Part shown: one piece after another, positions 18,005 through 26,150 of the stretch
Position numbering within the stretch: position 1 is the stretch's first letter
Layout: each line of letters starts with the position of its first letter
Origin: Rhodococcus rhodochrous
GTDB lineage: Bacteria > Actinomycetota > Actinomycetes > Mycobacteriales > Mycobacteriaceae
DNA length: 64,000 nucleotides
Direction: 5' to 3'
Assembly: GCF_014854695.1 (NCBI RefSeq)
Contig: NZ_CP027557.1
Location: 1,054,001-1,118,000 of the forward strand
The notes under the pieces: model-generated
Database searches by the model: none
Told to the model about the DNA's origin: nothing
Seen by the model: the letters and a program-made list of their open reading frames with translations, nothing else
Made by a program: the position numbers and the translations under genes

Positions 18005-19510
18005 TCAGCAGTGCACGCCGAGCTTCCGGTACCGCTCGATCCGTCGCCGGTAGCGGTCCTCGGCGGGTTCGTCGGTGAGGATCGCGAGTTCGCGGGCGAC
18101 CGCGGCACCGATCCGCTTGACGAACGAGACGGGTTCCTCGGTGGCATCGGGATGCTCGGGGACGACCGCGTCGACGACACCGTTGCGCAGCAGGTCACGG
18201 GAGCGGATCCCCTGCTCCTGCGCCATGGCGGGTGCGTGAGTGGTATCGCGGTGCACGATCGCACTCGCGCCTTCGGGCGGGAGTGGCGCGAGCCAGCCGT
18301 GCTGCGCGCACAACACGCGGTCGGCGGGCAGCAGGGCGAGCGCGCCGCCGCCGGTGCCCTGACCGAGCAGCACCGACACCGTCGGGGTGGGCAGGGTGAC
18401 GAGATCGGCGAGGCAGCGGGCGATCTCGGGTGCGAGCCCGCGCTCCTCGGCCTCCTTCGACAACGAGGCACCGAGGGTGTCGATGACGAGCACGAGCGGC
18501 AGGCGCAGTTCGTCGGCGAGACGCATCGCGCGGCGGGCCTCGCGCAGTGCTCCCGGCCCCATCGTGCGTTCGGGTGACTGTCCCGCGCGGTCCTGACCGA
18601 ACATCACGCACGAGACGCCGCGGAACCGGGCGAGCGAGAGCAGGACGGTGCGATCGGACTCGCCCTCACCGGTCCCGGACAGAGGAACCTGCGCGGAGGC
18701 GGCGTGGCGCAGCAACTGCCGGATCCCGGGCCGTTCGGGGCGTCGGCTGAGCATCACCGACTGCCAGGCCGGGATGTCGGGCACGTCGTCGACGGCGGTG
18801 ATCGCCGGACTCGACGTCACCTCCGGCCGGTTGCCCTCGACCAGCACGCGCAGCAACCGGTGCACGACCTGCCGCACACCGCCGAGGGGCACGACCCCGT
18901 CGATCACGCCCTTGCGGTACAGGTTCTCCGCCGTCTGGACGTCCTCGGGGAAGTTCTCCTGGTAGAGCGCCTTGTAGACGCGCGGGCCGAGGAAGCCCAC
19001 GAGCGCACCCGGTTCGGCGGCGGTGACGTGCCCGAGCGACCCCCACGACGCGAACACCCCGCCCGTCGTCGGATTGCGCAGGTACACGAGATAACCGAGA
19101 TGGGCGGCCTTGTGTGCAGCGACGGCGGCGGCGATCTTCACCATCTGCACGAAGGCGAGGGTGCCCTCCTGCATGCGGGTGCCACCCGAGGTGGGCGATG
19201 CGAGCAGGGGCAGTCCCTCGGCGGTCGCGCGTTCGACGGCGGTGACGATGCGTTCGGCGGCGGCGACGCCGATCGAGCCTGCGAGGAAGGAGAATTCGCA
19301 CACGATCAGAGCGACCCGGCGGCCGTGGACGGTGCCCGAACCGGTGAGCACGGATTCGTCGACCCCGGACTTCTCGGCGGCCCTGTCCAGATCGGCGAGG
19401 TATTTCTCGCCCGCACCGACATCGATCGGCGGAACGTCCCAGGAGACGAAGCTTCCCGGGTCGAGCACCTTGTCGATGAACTCCTGCGCCGAGATCCTGC
19501 CACCGGCCAC
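18005..19510 (-). CDS. accD3: acyl-CoA carboxylase carboxyltransferase, AccD3-like
   Basis: 501 residues with both crotonase-like carboxyltransferase halves in one chain. The first half has SGGTRMQEGTLAFVQMVKIAAAVAAHK near 105-130 and NPTTGGVFASWGSLGHVTAAEPGALVGFLGPRV near 145-180; the second has VIDTLGASLSKEAEERGLA near 345 and LLGQGTGGGALALLPADRVLCAQHGW near 385-410. This beta/alpha fusion transfers carboxylate from biotin to an acyl-CoA and needs a separate biotin carboxylase/carrier subunit, not present here. It resembles M. tuberculosis AccD3 (Rv0904c), which also lies near echA6 and ctpE. GTG start with GGTGGAGG before it; a -10-like TAGGTT is at 19548-19543 on the minus strand. Confidence 0.88.
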   Translation of the reverse strand: MAGGRISAQEFIDKVLDPGSFVSWDVPPIDVGAGEKYLADLDRAAEKSGVDESVLTGSGTVHGRRVALIVCEFSFLAGSIGVAAAERIVTAVERATAEGLPLLASPTSGGTRMQEGTLAFVQMVKIAAAVAAHKAAHLGYLVYLRNPTTGGVFASWGSLGHVTAAEPGALVGFLGPRVYKALYQENFPEDVQTAENLYRKGVIDGVVPLGGVRQVVHRLLRVLVEGNRPEVTSSPAITAVDDVPDIPAWQSVMLSRRPERPGIRQLLRHAASAQVPLSGTGEGESDRTVLLSLARFRGVSCVMFGQDRAGQSPERTMGPGALREARRAMRLADELRLPLVLVIDTLGASLSKEAEERGLAPEIARCLADLVTLPTPTVSVLLGQGTGGGALALLPADRVLCAQHGWLAPLPPEGASAIVHRDTTHAPAMAQEQGIRSRDLLRNGVVDAVVPEHPDATEEPVSFVKRIGAAVARELAILTDEPAEDRYRRRIERYRKLGVHC

Positions 19511-19558
19511 GTCGCCTCCACCTGTCTTCGTCCGTCGAGGTCAACCTATAACGGCGCG

Positions 19559-19618
19559 AACGAGGGGGAGGACATGTGCGCGTTCTTGCGACACACCGCA
19601 CATATCCTTCCCCTCGTT
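19559..19618 (-). terminator. long hairpin after the ABC exporter operon
   Basis: Arms of 22 nt (19559-19580 and 19597-19618) pair with only one G-U and one A-C on either strand, around a 16-nt loop. It lies 10 bp beyond the permease stop and upstream of accD3, so it probably ends the exporter transcript. Confidence 0.7.
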
Positions 19619-19628
19619 GTGGGATCGG

Positions 19629-20822
19629 CTAACGGCCGAGCGCTTCCTTCCACGTGACCGTCCGGCCGATCCGCAGGATCGACCGCTGGTAGATGCGCGC
19701 GGCGATCACACTGAGCACCGCGATGGCGGCGACCATCAGCACGATGGTGCCGACGATCTGCACCGGGGTGGCCACGCCCGCGGCGATGCGCAGCGGCATG
19801 AGGATCGCCGAGAACGGCGGGATCCAACTCAGCGTGGTGCTCCATCCGGCTTCGGGGTCGTCGACCGACGAGAACGCCGCGAAGAACATCGCGAGGATCA
19901 GCATCACCAGCGGACCCGAGGTGGAGTTGACGTCCTCCTGCCGCGACACCATCGACCCCGCCGCCGCGTAGAGGACGGCGAAGAACGCGAAGCCGAGCAC
20001 GAACCAGCCGAGGGTGCCGGCGAGCACGCCGAGGGCGGTGCCGGTGATCGTGAGGGTGTCGGTGGCGAGCGCCGTGCCGACGCCGACCGCACCGTAGGCC
20101 GTGAGCTGCAGGAGCCCGACCGCACCGATGCCGAGGATCTTGCCCCACAGCAGCTGCAGCGGACGCAGCGTGGACAGCAGCAGTTCGACGACGCGCGAGG
20201 ACTTCTCCTCGACGACACCCATCGCCACGTACATGCCGAACATCAGGATCTGCATGTACAGCAGGATCACCGCGATGATCGAGAGGATGATGCGTTGTCC
20301 CTGTTCGGGATCCGGCGGGTCGAGGGCGTCGACCGTCACGGTCGCCGCGGACACGTCGGCCGCGACCGCGGCGGGATCGACGCCGCGGTCGGTCAGCGCG
20401 GCGATCTGGGCCTGCTGCACGACAGCTGCCTCGACGACCGCGCGGACGTCGGTGTCGAGCTCCGATTCGGTGATCGCCGTGACGGATGCTCCGTCGCCGG
20501 GGACGAGCGCGACGTCGAGATCGCCGGAGGACACCTGCTCGCGGGCGGTGGCGGCGTCGGGAACGTCGGAGACCTCGAGCGGAGTGCCGACGGTCTCGCC
20601 GAGCGACTCGATCGTCGTCTGCAGCGCGGGTGCGCCCACGACCCCGACGGTGGGCCGGTCGTCGTCGCCACCGGACAGGACCGAGGTGGCGACGATGCCG
20701 ACGACGATCGCGACGAGGATGATCGCGTTGCTGATCAGGAAGCTCTTCTTCTGGACCTGCGTGACGAACTCGCGCGACGCGACGAGACCGACCGCGCGGG
20801 CGTTGCTCAACGGGGCGCTCAT
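19629..20822 (-). CDS. ABC-2 type exporter permease
   Basis: 397 residues of the NatB/YhaP type. Helix 1 (FLISNAIILVAIVVGIVATSVLS, about 28-50) is followed by a large extracytoplasmic domain of about 150 residues (51-205) and then five helices, with the conserved GVVEEKSSRVVELLLSTLRPLQLLWGKILGIG coupling segment in between. ATG at 20822 overlaps the stop of the ATPase gene (ATGA). It works with the ATPase encoded just upstream to export an unknown substrate such as sodium, a peptide or a lipid. Confidence 0.88.
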   Translation of the reverse strand: MSAPLSNARAVGLVASREFVTQVQKKSFLISNAIILVAIVVGIVATSVLSGGDDDRPTVGVVGAPALQTTIESLGETVGTPLEVSDVPDAATAREQVSSGDLDVALVPGDGASVTAITESELDTDVRAVVEAAVVQQAQIAALTDRGVDPAAVAADVSAATVTVDALDPPDPEQGQRIILSIIAVILLYMQILMFGMYVAMGVVEEKSSRVVELLLSTLRPLQLLWGKILGIGAVGLLQLTAYGAVGVGTALATDTLTITGTALGVLAGTLGWFVLGFAFFAVLYAAAGSMVSRQEDVNSTSGPLVMLILAMFFAAFSSVDDPEAGWSTTLSWIPPFSAILMPLRIAAGVATPVQIVGTIVLMVAAIAVLSVIAARIYQRSILRIGRTVTWKEALGR

Positions 20823-21709
20823 GCGGAAACCACCTCTCGGAACAGCTCGGTCAAGGACGGGCGTCGGAGCGAGAACTCGTGGACCGGGCCGGTCGCCAGG
20901 GCCGCCTTGAGGATCAGCTGGTCGTCGGCGCCGGGGGTGACGGTGAGCACGGTGCGCTCGTCCTCGTACTCGGCGTGCGTGACGCCCGGCAGACCGTGCG
21001 CCCAGCCTCGGGGTGCCTGCGGCGCGTGGACGACGAGGAGCGCGTCGCCCTTGGATCGCAGGTCGTCGACGGTGCCGACGGCGCGCATCCGACCCGCGCC
21101 GATGATGCCCACGCGGTCGCACAGGCGCTGGACCAGGTCGAGCTGGTGGCTCGAGAAGACCACCGGCACACCCTCTTTCGCTTTCTCGAGCAGGACGTCG
21201 CTCATGACGTCGACGGCCACCGGGTCGAGGCCGGAGAACGGCTCGTCGAGGACGAGGACCTTCGGGTCGTGCACGAGAGCCGCGGCGAGCTGTACGCGCT
21301 GCTGGTTGCCGAGCGACAGGGCGTCGACGGTGTCGCCGAGACGTTCGGCGATGCCGAGCCGCTCGGTCCACCGCTGCACCGCCTCCGACGCCTCCGACTT
21401 CGAAAGACCGTGCAGGCGAGCGAGATAGGACAGCTGCTTACCGACCTTCATCTTCGGATACAGGCCGCGTTCCTCGGGCATGTACCCGATGTTGCGGCGC
21501 ATCTCGAGGTCGACCGGCTTCCCGTCGATGCGGACCTCGCCGGAGTCGGCGGCCAGGACGCCGAGGGTGATCCGCATGGTGGTGGTCTTGCCGGCGCCGT
21601 TGCTGCCGACGAAACCGAACAGCTCGCCGGGGCGGACCTCGAAACTCACGCCGTCGAGAGCGACCGTGTCGCCGTAGCGCTTCGAGAGATTGTCGATCGT
21701 CAGTGTCAC
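20819..21709 (-). CDS. ABC-2 exporter ATP-binding protein
   Basis: 296 residues. Walker A is GSNGAGKTTT at about residues 37-46, the signature is LSLGNQQRVQLAAALVHDP near 135, Walker B is VLVLDEPFSGLDP near 158 and the H-loop is FSSHQLDLV near 190. GNQQR in place of GGMRQR is normal for the NatA/YhaQ-type group. A C-terminal domain of 80 residues follows. GTG start overlapping the stop of the upstream membrane-protein gene (GTGA). Part of the XRE-membrane protein-ATPase-permease operon. Confidence 0.92.
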   Translation of the reverse strand: MTLTIDNLSKRYGDTVALDGVSFEVRPGELFGFVGSNGAGKTTTMRITLGVLAADSGEVRIDGKPVDLEMRRNIGYMPEERGLYPKMKVGKQLSYLARLHGLSKSEASEAVQRWTERLGIAERLGDTVDALSLGNQQRVQLAAALVHDPKVLVLDEPFSGLDPVAVDVMSDVLLEKAKEGVPVVFSSHQLDLVQRLCDRVGIIGAGRMRAVGTVDDLRSKGDALLVVHAPQAPRGWAHGLPGVTHAEYEDERTVLTVTPGADDQLILKAALATGPVHEFSLRRPSLTELFREVVSA

Positions 21710-22242
21710 AGCAGGTCCTCCGGATCGTCGTCGGGGCGGGTCCAGGCGAGCAGAACGGCGGGCAGGCAACCGCTGAACAGGATCGAGGCGAGAACGAATC
21801 CACCTGCGGAATAGGCGAGTGCCCGATGGTCGATCGAGTCGATCGCCGGGCTCCACAGCAACGCGAAGATCGGGATCATCAGCAGGCCCTGCGCCACGGA
21901 CAGGCCGATCGAACGGGCGCTGTTGCGTTCGGCTATCTCGCGTTCGTCGAGGGCGTGGCGGGGCGCGTCGGACTGTCTCCCCGACACGATCTGCAGGCAG
22001 GTCCACGCGGGAAGGAACGCGAGAACGACCGGCAGCCACACCAGGGAGACCATGATCGTGAAGTACGACGCGACGGCGGTGACGAACATGGCGCCGATGA
22101 GTGCGACCACTGTGCCGGCGAGGATGCGACGGCGATGTTGCGTGCGCCAGTTCGGCAGCCACCCGGAGGTGAGCTTCTCGTTCTCGAGGAACCGGCGGGT
22201 GCGGTAGTGCTCGTAACGGTCGATCAGTGAGGCGGTGGACAC
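21706..22242 (-). CDS. small membrane protein of the ABC-2 exporter operon
   Basis: 178 residues, four predicted helices at about 43-60, 64-82, 118-136 and 140-165, with a charged N-terminus (VSTASLIDRYEHYRTRRF). No family is recognised. It sits one base after the XRE regulator stop and overlaps the ATPase start, so it is translated with both. It may be a third membrane subunit or the sensor through which the regulator is informed; this is inference from position only. Confidence 0.75.
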   Translation of the reverse strand: MSTASLIDRYEHYRTRRFLENEKLTSGWLPNWRTQHRRRILAGTVVALIGAMFVTAVASYFTIMVSLVWLPVVLAFLPAWTCLQIVSGRQSDAPRHALDEREIAERNSARSIGLSVAQGLLMIPIFALLWSPAIDSIDHRALAYSAGGFVLASILFSGCLPAVLLAWTRPDDDPEDLL

Positions 22243-22243
22243 G

Positions 22244-22516
22244 TCAGGCCTCCTTTCGAGGCTTGTACAGCTCGGTCGACAACGGCGTGAACTCGGTACG
22301 GGAGAAGACGGCTTCGACCGGCAGTCCGAAGACATCGCAGATACGGAAGGCCAGATCGAGGCTCGGGTAGTGGTCGCCTCGTTCCAGGGCGCCGACGGTC
22401 TGCGGGTTCACCTCGACGAGTTCGGCCAGTTGCGCGCGGCTCAGTCCGCGTTCCGCGCGCAGGACGCGGATGCGGTTGTAGATGGGGAGTGTTTCCCCAC
22501 GGCGTACCGGACTCAT
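22244..22516 (-). CDS. XRE-family transcriptional regulator
   Basis: 90 residues. The Cro/C1-type helix-turn-helix occupies LPIYNRIRVLRAERGLSRAQLAELVEVNPQTVGALERGDHYPSLDLAFRICDVFGLPVEAVF, essentially the whole protein. ATG at 22516 is taken; the in-frame extension to 22552 reads through the operator and has no ribosome site. A near-perfect palindrome lies immediately upstream of the start, so the protein very likely represses its own operon, which carries the ABC-2 exporter. Confidence 0.9.
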   Translation of the reverse strand: MSPVRRGETLPIYNRIRVLRAERGLSRAQLAELVEVNPQTVGALERGDHYPSLDLAFRICDVFGLPVEAVFSRTEFTPLSTELYKPRKEA

Positions 22517-22520
22517 GGAA

Positions 22521-22548
22521 CAAAGTGTTGTGAAAACACAACATTTTG
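22521..22548. promoter_or_regulatory. XRE operator palindrome
   Basis: CAAAGTGTTGTG-AAAA-CACAACATTTTG: 12-bp arms with one mismatch, an AT-rich island in a GC-rich genome, starting 4 bp upstream of the xre start codon. Its position would block both polymerase and ribosome. Confidence 0.8.
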
Positions 22549-22585
22549 TCAATAGATGAGGACGGATCGATAAGTCGTGGTGTTG

Positions 22586-22963
22586 TCAGTCGTCGTCGGC
22601 GAAACCGCGGAGACGGTCGAGTTCGCGGCGTTCCTTCTTCGTCGGACGGCCCGCCCCGCGGTCGCGACGGGGGAGCGCCGCGAGGATCTCCTTCGGCGGA
22701 GGCGGGGGACTGTGATCGATGTAGGCGGTCGCGGCGATCGGTGCACCCACGCGCTTGTTCACGAGCTGGGTGACCTCGACGATCTTCTCCGTACCGTGCG
22801 CGCGTACGCGGACCTCGGCTCCGATCGTCACCGGCGTCGACGGCTTGGCCGTCACACCGTCGACGCGGACGTGCCCGGCGCGGCACGCGCTCGCCGCGGC
22901 GGACCGGGTCTTGAACAACCGGACCGACCACGTCCAGCTGTCCACGCGCACGCTTCCACCCAT
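22586..22963 (-). CDS. S4-domain RNA-binding protein (Hsp15-like)
   Basis: 125 residues. The S4 fold is clear at the N-terminus (VRVDSWTWSVRLFKTRSAAASACRAGHVRVDGVTAKPSTPVTIGAEVRVR), the arrangement seen in the ribosome-associated heat shock protein Hsp15. The C-terminal 40 residues are basic and proline-rich (PPPPPKEILAALPRRDRGAGRPTKKERRE). Directly abuts the ABC-F ATPase gene upstream, its stop and the S4 start being adjacent, so both may act on ribosomes. RNA binding is a family property; the exact target is unknown. Confidence 0.86.
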   Translation of the reverse strand: MGGSVRVDSWTWSVRLFKTRSAAASACRAGHVRVDGVTAKPSTPVTIGAEVRVRAHGTEKIVEVTQLVNKRVGAPIAATAYIDHSPPPPPKEILAALPRRDRGAGRPTKKERRELDRLRGFADDD

Positions 22964-24601
22964 CTACAGCAACTCCTCGCTCAGCTTCCCGTCGTCGAGC
23001 ATCCATCGACGTGTCGTCCGTGTGGTCTCCAGCATGCGGCGATCGTGCGTGATCAGCAGCAGGGTTCCCTCGAAACTGTCGACGGCCTGCTCGAGTTGTT
23101 CGATCGCCGGCAGATCCAGGTGGTTGGTGGGTTCGTCGAGCACCAGCAGATTGACGCCGCGTGCCTGCAACAACGCGAGGCCCGCGCGGGTGCGTTCACC
23201 CGGCGACAACGACGACGCCGTCCGCAGGACGTGGTGACCCTTGAGGCCGAACTTCGCCAGCAGGGTCCGCACGTCGGCGTCCGGCCAGTCGGGCACGTTG
23301 CGCCCGAACGCCTCGACCAGCGGTTCGTCCCCTTCGAACAGGCTGCGGGCCTGATCGATCTCGCCGACGAGCACACCCGAGCCCAGCGACGCGCGACCGG
23401 AATCCGGCTCGATCGTGCCGAGCAGCAACCGGAGCAGCGTGGACTTCCCGGCGCCGTTCGGGCCGGTGACGACGATGCGGTCGCCCCACTCGACCTGCGT
23501 GGTGATCGGCCCGAGGACGAAGTCGCCCCGCCGGACGACGGCCTCGTCGAGGGTCGCGACCACCGTGCCGCTGCGCGGGGCGGCGGCGATGGACATGCGC
23601 AGTTCCCATTCCTTGCGCGGCTCCTCGACGACGTCGAGCCGCTCGATGCGCCGCTGCGTCTGACGCGCCTTCGCCGCCTGCTTCTCGGTGGCCTCCGCGC
23701 GATACTTGCGTCCGATCTTGTCGTTGTCCTTGGACTTGCGGCGCGCGTTGCGGACGCCGTGTTCGAGCCAGTTGCGTTGCATCCGAGCGCGTTCCTCGAG
23801 CTGCGACTTGGTGTCGGCGAACTCCTCGTACTGCTCACGCGCGTGCCGGCGAGCCACCTCGCGCTCGACGAGATACGCCTCGTACCCACCCTCGTAGACC
23901 GAGATCTGCTGTTGCACGGGATCGAGTTCGACGATGCCCGTCACGGTGCGCGCGAGGAACTCGCGGTCGTGGCTGACGACCACCAGTGCCGTGCGCGTCT
24001 CCTCGACGAACCGTTCGAGCCGTTCGAGGCCCGCCAGATCCAGGTCGTTCGTCGGTTCGTCGAGCAGGAGCACGTCGTAGCGCGAGAGCAGCAGCGCCGC
24101 CAACCCGGCGCGCGCGGCCTGGCCACCGGAGAGCGACGTCATCGGAGCGTCGAGACCGACGTCCAGACCGAGGTCGTCGACCACCTTCTCGGCGCGCTCG
24201 GCCAGGTCGGCGCCGCCGAGCGCCAGCCACCGTTCGAGGGCCGGGGTGTAGTCGTCCTCGCCGGACTCGCCGAGGCGCTCGGCGGCGGCGTTCATGACGC
24301 GTTCGGCCTCGGCGACACCGGTGCGCCGGGAGAGGAAGCCGAGGATCGTCTCGCCCGGCACCCGTTCGGGTTCCTGCGCGAGATAGCCGATCGTGGCGTC
24401 GGGCGGGCTGAGGATCACCGAGCCGGTGACATCGGCGTCACCGATCCCCGCGAGGGTCGTGAGCAACGTCGATTTCCCGGCGCCGTTGGCCCCCACGAGG
24501 CCGATCACGTCGCCGGGTGCGACGGTGAGATCGAGTCCGTCGAACAGGACACGTTCCCCGCGGGAGGCCGACAGGCCGTCGATACGAAGTGTTGCGCTCA
24601 C
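22964..24601 (-). CDS. ABC-F family ATPase
   Basis: 545 residues with two ATPase cassettes and no membrane helix. Cassette one has GANGAGKSTLL near 38, LSGGQAARAGLAALLLS and LLLDEPTNDLDL; cassette two has TGPNGAGKSTLLRLLLG near 365, LSPGERTRAGLALLQ and LVLDEPTNHLDLPAIEQLE. Between them is the long charged P-site tRNA-interaction linker with arginine and lysine-rich helices (RNARRKSKDNDKIGRKYRAEATEKQ). ABC-F proteins act on the ribosome as translation factors, some giving resistance to ribosome-targeting antibiotics; nothing here decides between the two. GTG start with a GGAG site. Confidence 0.92.
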   Translation of the reverse strand: MSATLRIDGLSASRGERVLFDGLDLTVAPGDVIGLVGANGAGKSTLLTTLAGIGDADVTGSVILSPPDATIGYLAQEPERVPGETILGFLSRRTGVAEAERVMNAAAERLGESGEDDYTPALERWLALGGADLAERAEKVVDDLGLDVGLDAPMTSLSGGQAARAGLAALLLSRYDVLLLDEPTNDLDLAGLERLERFVEETRTALVVVSHDREFLARTVTGIVELDPVQQQISVYEGGYEAYLVEREVARRHAREQYEEFADTKSQLEERARMQRNWLEHGVRNARRKSKDNDKIGRKYRAEATEKQAAKARQTQRRIERLDVVEEPRKEWELRMSIAAAPRSGTVVATLDEAVVRRGDFVLGPITTQVEWGDRIVVTGPNGAGKSTLLRLLLGTIEPDSGRASLGSGVLVGEIDQARSLFEGDEPLVEAFGRNVPDWPDADVRTLLAKFGLKGHHVLRTASSLSPGERTRAGLALLQARGVNLLVLDEPTNHLDLPAIEQLEQAVDSFEGTLLLITHDRRMLETTRTTRRWMLDDGKLSEELL

Positions 24602-24669
24602 GCTCCGAGTATCCCGGTCGAGGTGGACCCGGGTTCGGGCGCGGGTCCTCCGTGCCACGGAACCACCCG

Positions 24670-26034
24670 TCAACTCCGGCACTCCGCGGGGACGACCTCC
24701 TCGTCCACCGGGGCGACCTCCTCTGCCTCCACCGGGACGAGATCGAGCGGATCGGCGATCTCGTCGCGCGGCGTCCGGGCCGCGACGATCACGATCACGG
24801 CCGCGACGGCCGGCACGATCCCCGCCACCGCGAAGGTCGGCGCGAGCCCGACCGTGAGGGCCAGCGGTCCGGCCGCGGCCATCGACAGCGGCATGAACAC
24901 GATCGAGACGAAGAAGTCGAGACTCGACACCCGGCCCAGCAGGTGCGCGGGTACCCGCCGTTGCAGCAGGGTGCCCCACACGACGGATCCGGCATTGAAG
25001 AGGGCGCCGACGACGAACACCGCCACGACCATGATCGGTACCGACCCGGAGACGCCGATGACGACGAGGGGGATGCAACCCAGCCCCCACATCAGGAGCG
25101 GGACGGTGAGATAGCGCCTCGGCAGCCGCAGCGACGCCACGAGCATCGACCCGACGGCCCCACCGACACCGAATCCGGCCATCACCATCGCGTGCTGCGA
25201 CGGCCCGCCCCCGGTCGCCTCGCGGATCGCGAACGGGATCAGCACCTCGATCGGTCCGAGCACGCAGAAGACCACGACGGACCCGAACAGGAGCGTTCCG
25301 AGCAACCACGGCGTGCGCACGGTGAACCGCATACCCTCCGCGAGATCGTCGACCACGGAACGGAATCCGCTCGATCCACCGGCCTGCGTGTCGTCGCGGC
25401 GGACCGCGGTCGGGTGCATCGCGAGGATGCACAGCGCCCCGACCACCTCGAGGAGCGCGACCGTGCACATGGCGACCGCGGGGGACGAGGCGGCGACGAC
25501 GGCGCTCGCCGCCGCCGGACCGGCCGCCTGCATGAGCGTCGGCCGGAGCACACCCTCGACACCGTTGGCGGCGAGCAGGTCCTGTGGCGGGACGATGGAC
25601 GGCAACAGTGCCGAATAGGCCGGGAACTGGACGCCGTTGGCGAGTCCGAGTGCGAAACCCGCGACGGTGAGATGCCAGAACGCGATCGATCCGTTCACGG
25701 CGAGCGCAGCCGTCACCGCGACCAGCACCGCCCGTGCGATGTACGTCGCGAGGAGCAGGGTGCGCTGCGGGATCCGATCGGCGAGCACGCCCCCGAGAAG
25801 TGCGACGAGGAGCATGCCCACGGCCGGTCCCACTGCGACCGAGGACAGTTCGGCCGGGCCGCCACCCATCTCGACGACCTGCCACACCACCGCGATGAGC
25901 CAGGTGCCCACGGACAGCAGTCCCGCCGCGAGCGCCAGGATCAGCAGGCGGTACTGCGGATGGGCGAACGGCCGCACGGGCCCGCGCGCCAGGCGCGGAC
26001 GCCGGTGCGTCGGTGATGCGGTGTGGTTGCTCAT
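24670..26034 (-). CDS. MFS efflux transporter behind a MerR/SoxR-type promoter
   Basis: 454 residues, twelve helices, with GGVLADRIPQRTLLLATYIAR as the loop 2-3 signature and VRPFAHPQYRLLILALAAG at the start of helix 1. Acidic C-terminal tail (EAEEVAPVDEEVVPAE). It resembles the Tap/TetV group of actinobacterial drug pumps. Its promoter contains a 9+9 bp palindrome inside a 19-bp spacer, the arrangement MerR-family activators recognise, so expression is probably induced by a drug or redox-active compound through a regulator located elsewhere. Confidence 0.88.
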   Translation of the reverse strand: MSNHTASPTHRRPRLARGPVRPFAHPQYRLLILALAAGLLSVGTWLIAVVWQVVEMGGGPAELSSVAVGPAVGMLLVALLGGVLADRIPQRTLLLATYIARAVLVAVTAALAVNGSIAFWHLTVAGFALGLANGVQFPAYSALLPSIVPPQDLLAANGVEGVLRPTLMQAAGPAAASAVVAASSPAVAMCTVALLEVVGALCILAMHPTAVRRDDTQAGGSSGFRSVVDDLAEGMRFTVRTPWLLGTLLFGSVVVFCVLGPIEVLIPFAIREATGGGPSQHAMVMAGFGVGGAVGSMLVASLRLPRRYLTVPLLMWGLGCIPLVVIGVSGSVPIMVVAVFVVGALFNAGSVVWGTLLQRRVPAHLLGRVSSLDFFVSIVFMPLSMAAAGPLALTVGLAPTFAVAGIVPAVAAVIVIVAARTPRDEIADPLDLVPVEAEEVAPVDEEVVPAECRS

Positions 26035-26067
26035 CGCGTTCCCCCGGTCGTCGGACGGTCCGATGAG

Positions 26068-26098
26068 ATCTTGCGACCTCGAGGCGACTCGAGGTCAA
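26068..26098 (-). promoter_or_regulatory. MerR/SoxR-type promoter with 19-bp spacer
   Basis: On the minus strand TTGACC (26098-26093), 19 bp, then CAAGAT (26073-26068). The spacer region holds the perfect inverted repeat GACCTCGAG-GCGA-CTCGAGGTC (26075-26096), close to the SoxR-box pattern. The start codon of the MFS gene is 34 bp downstream. No merR gene is in the window. Confidence 0.7.
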
Positions 26099-26150
26099 GT
26101 GTCTTCGCCCCTCGGGCGACCGATCAACCGATTTTCCGTGGGCGTCGCCG

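Noticed and set aside
22577-25114. 845-codon plus-strand open frame opposite the S4 and ABC-F genes
   Set aside because: Arg/Asp/Gly-rich shadow of the reverse strand without any family motif; the minus-strand genes have clear ATPase and S4 signatures.
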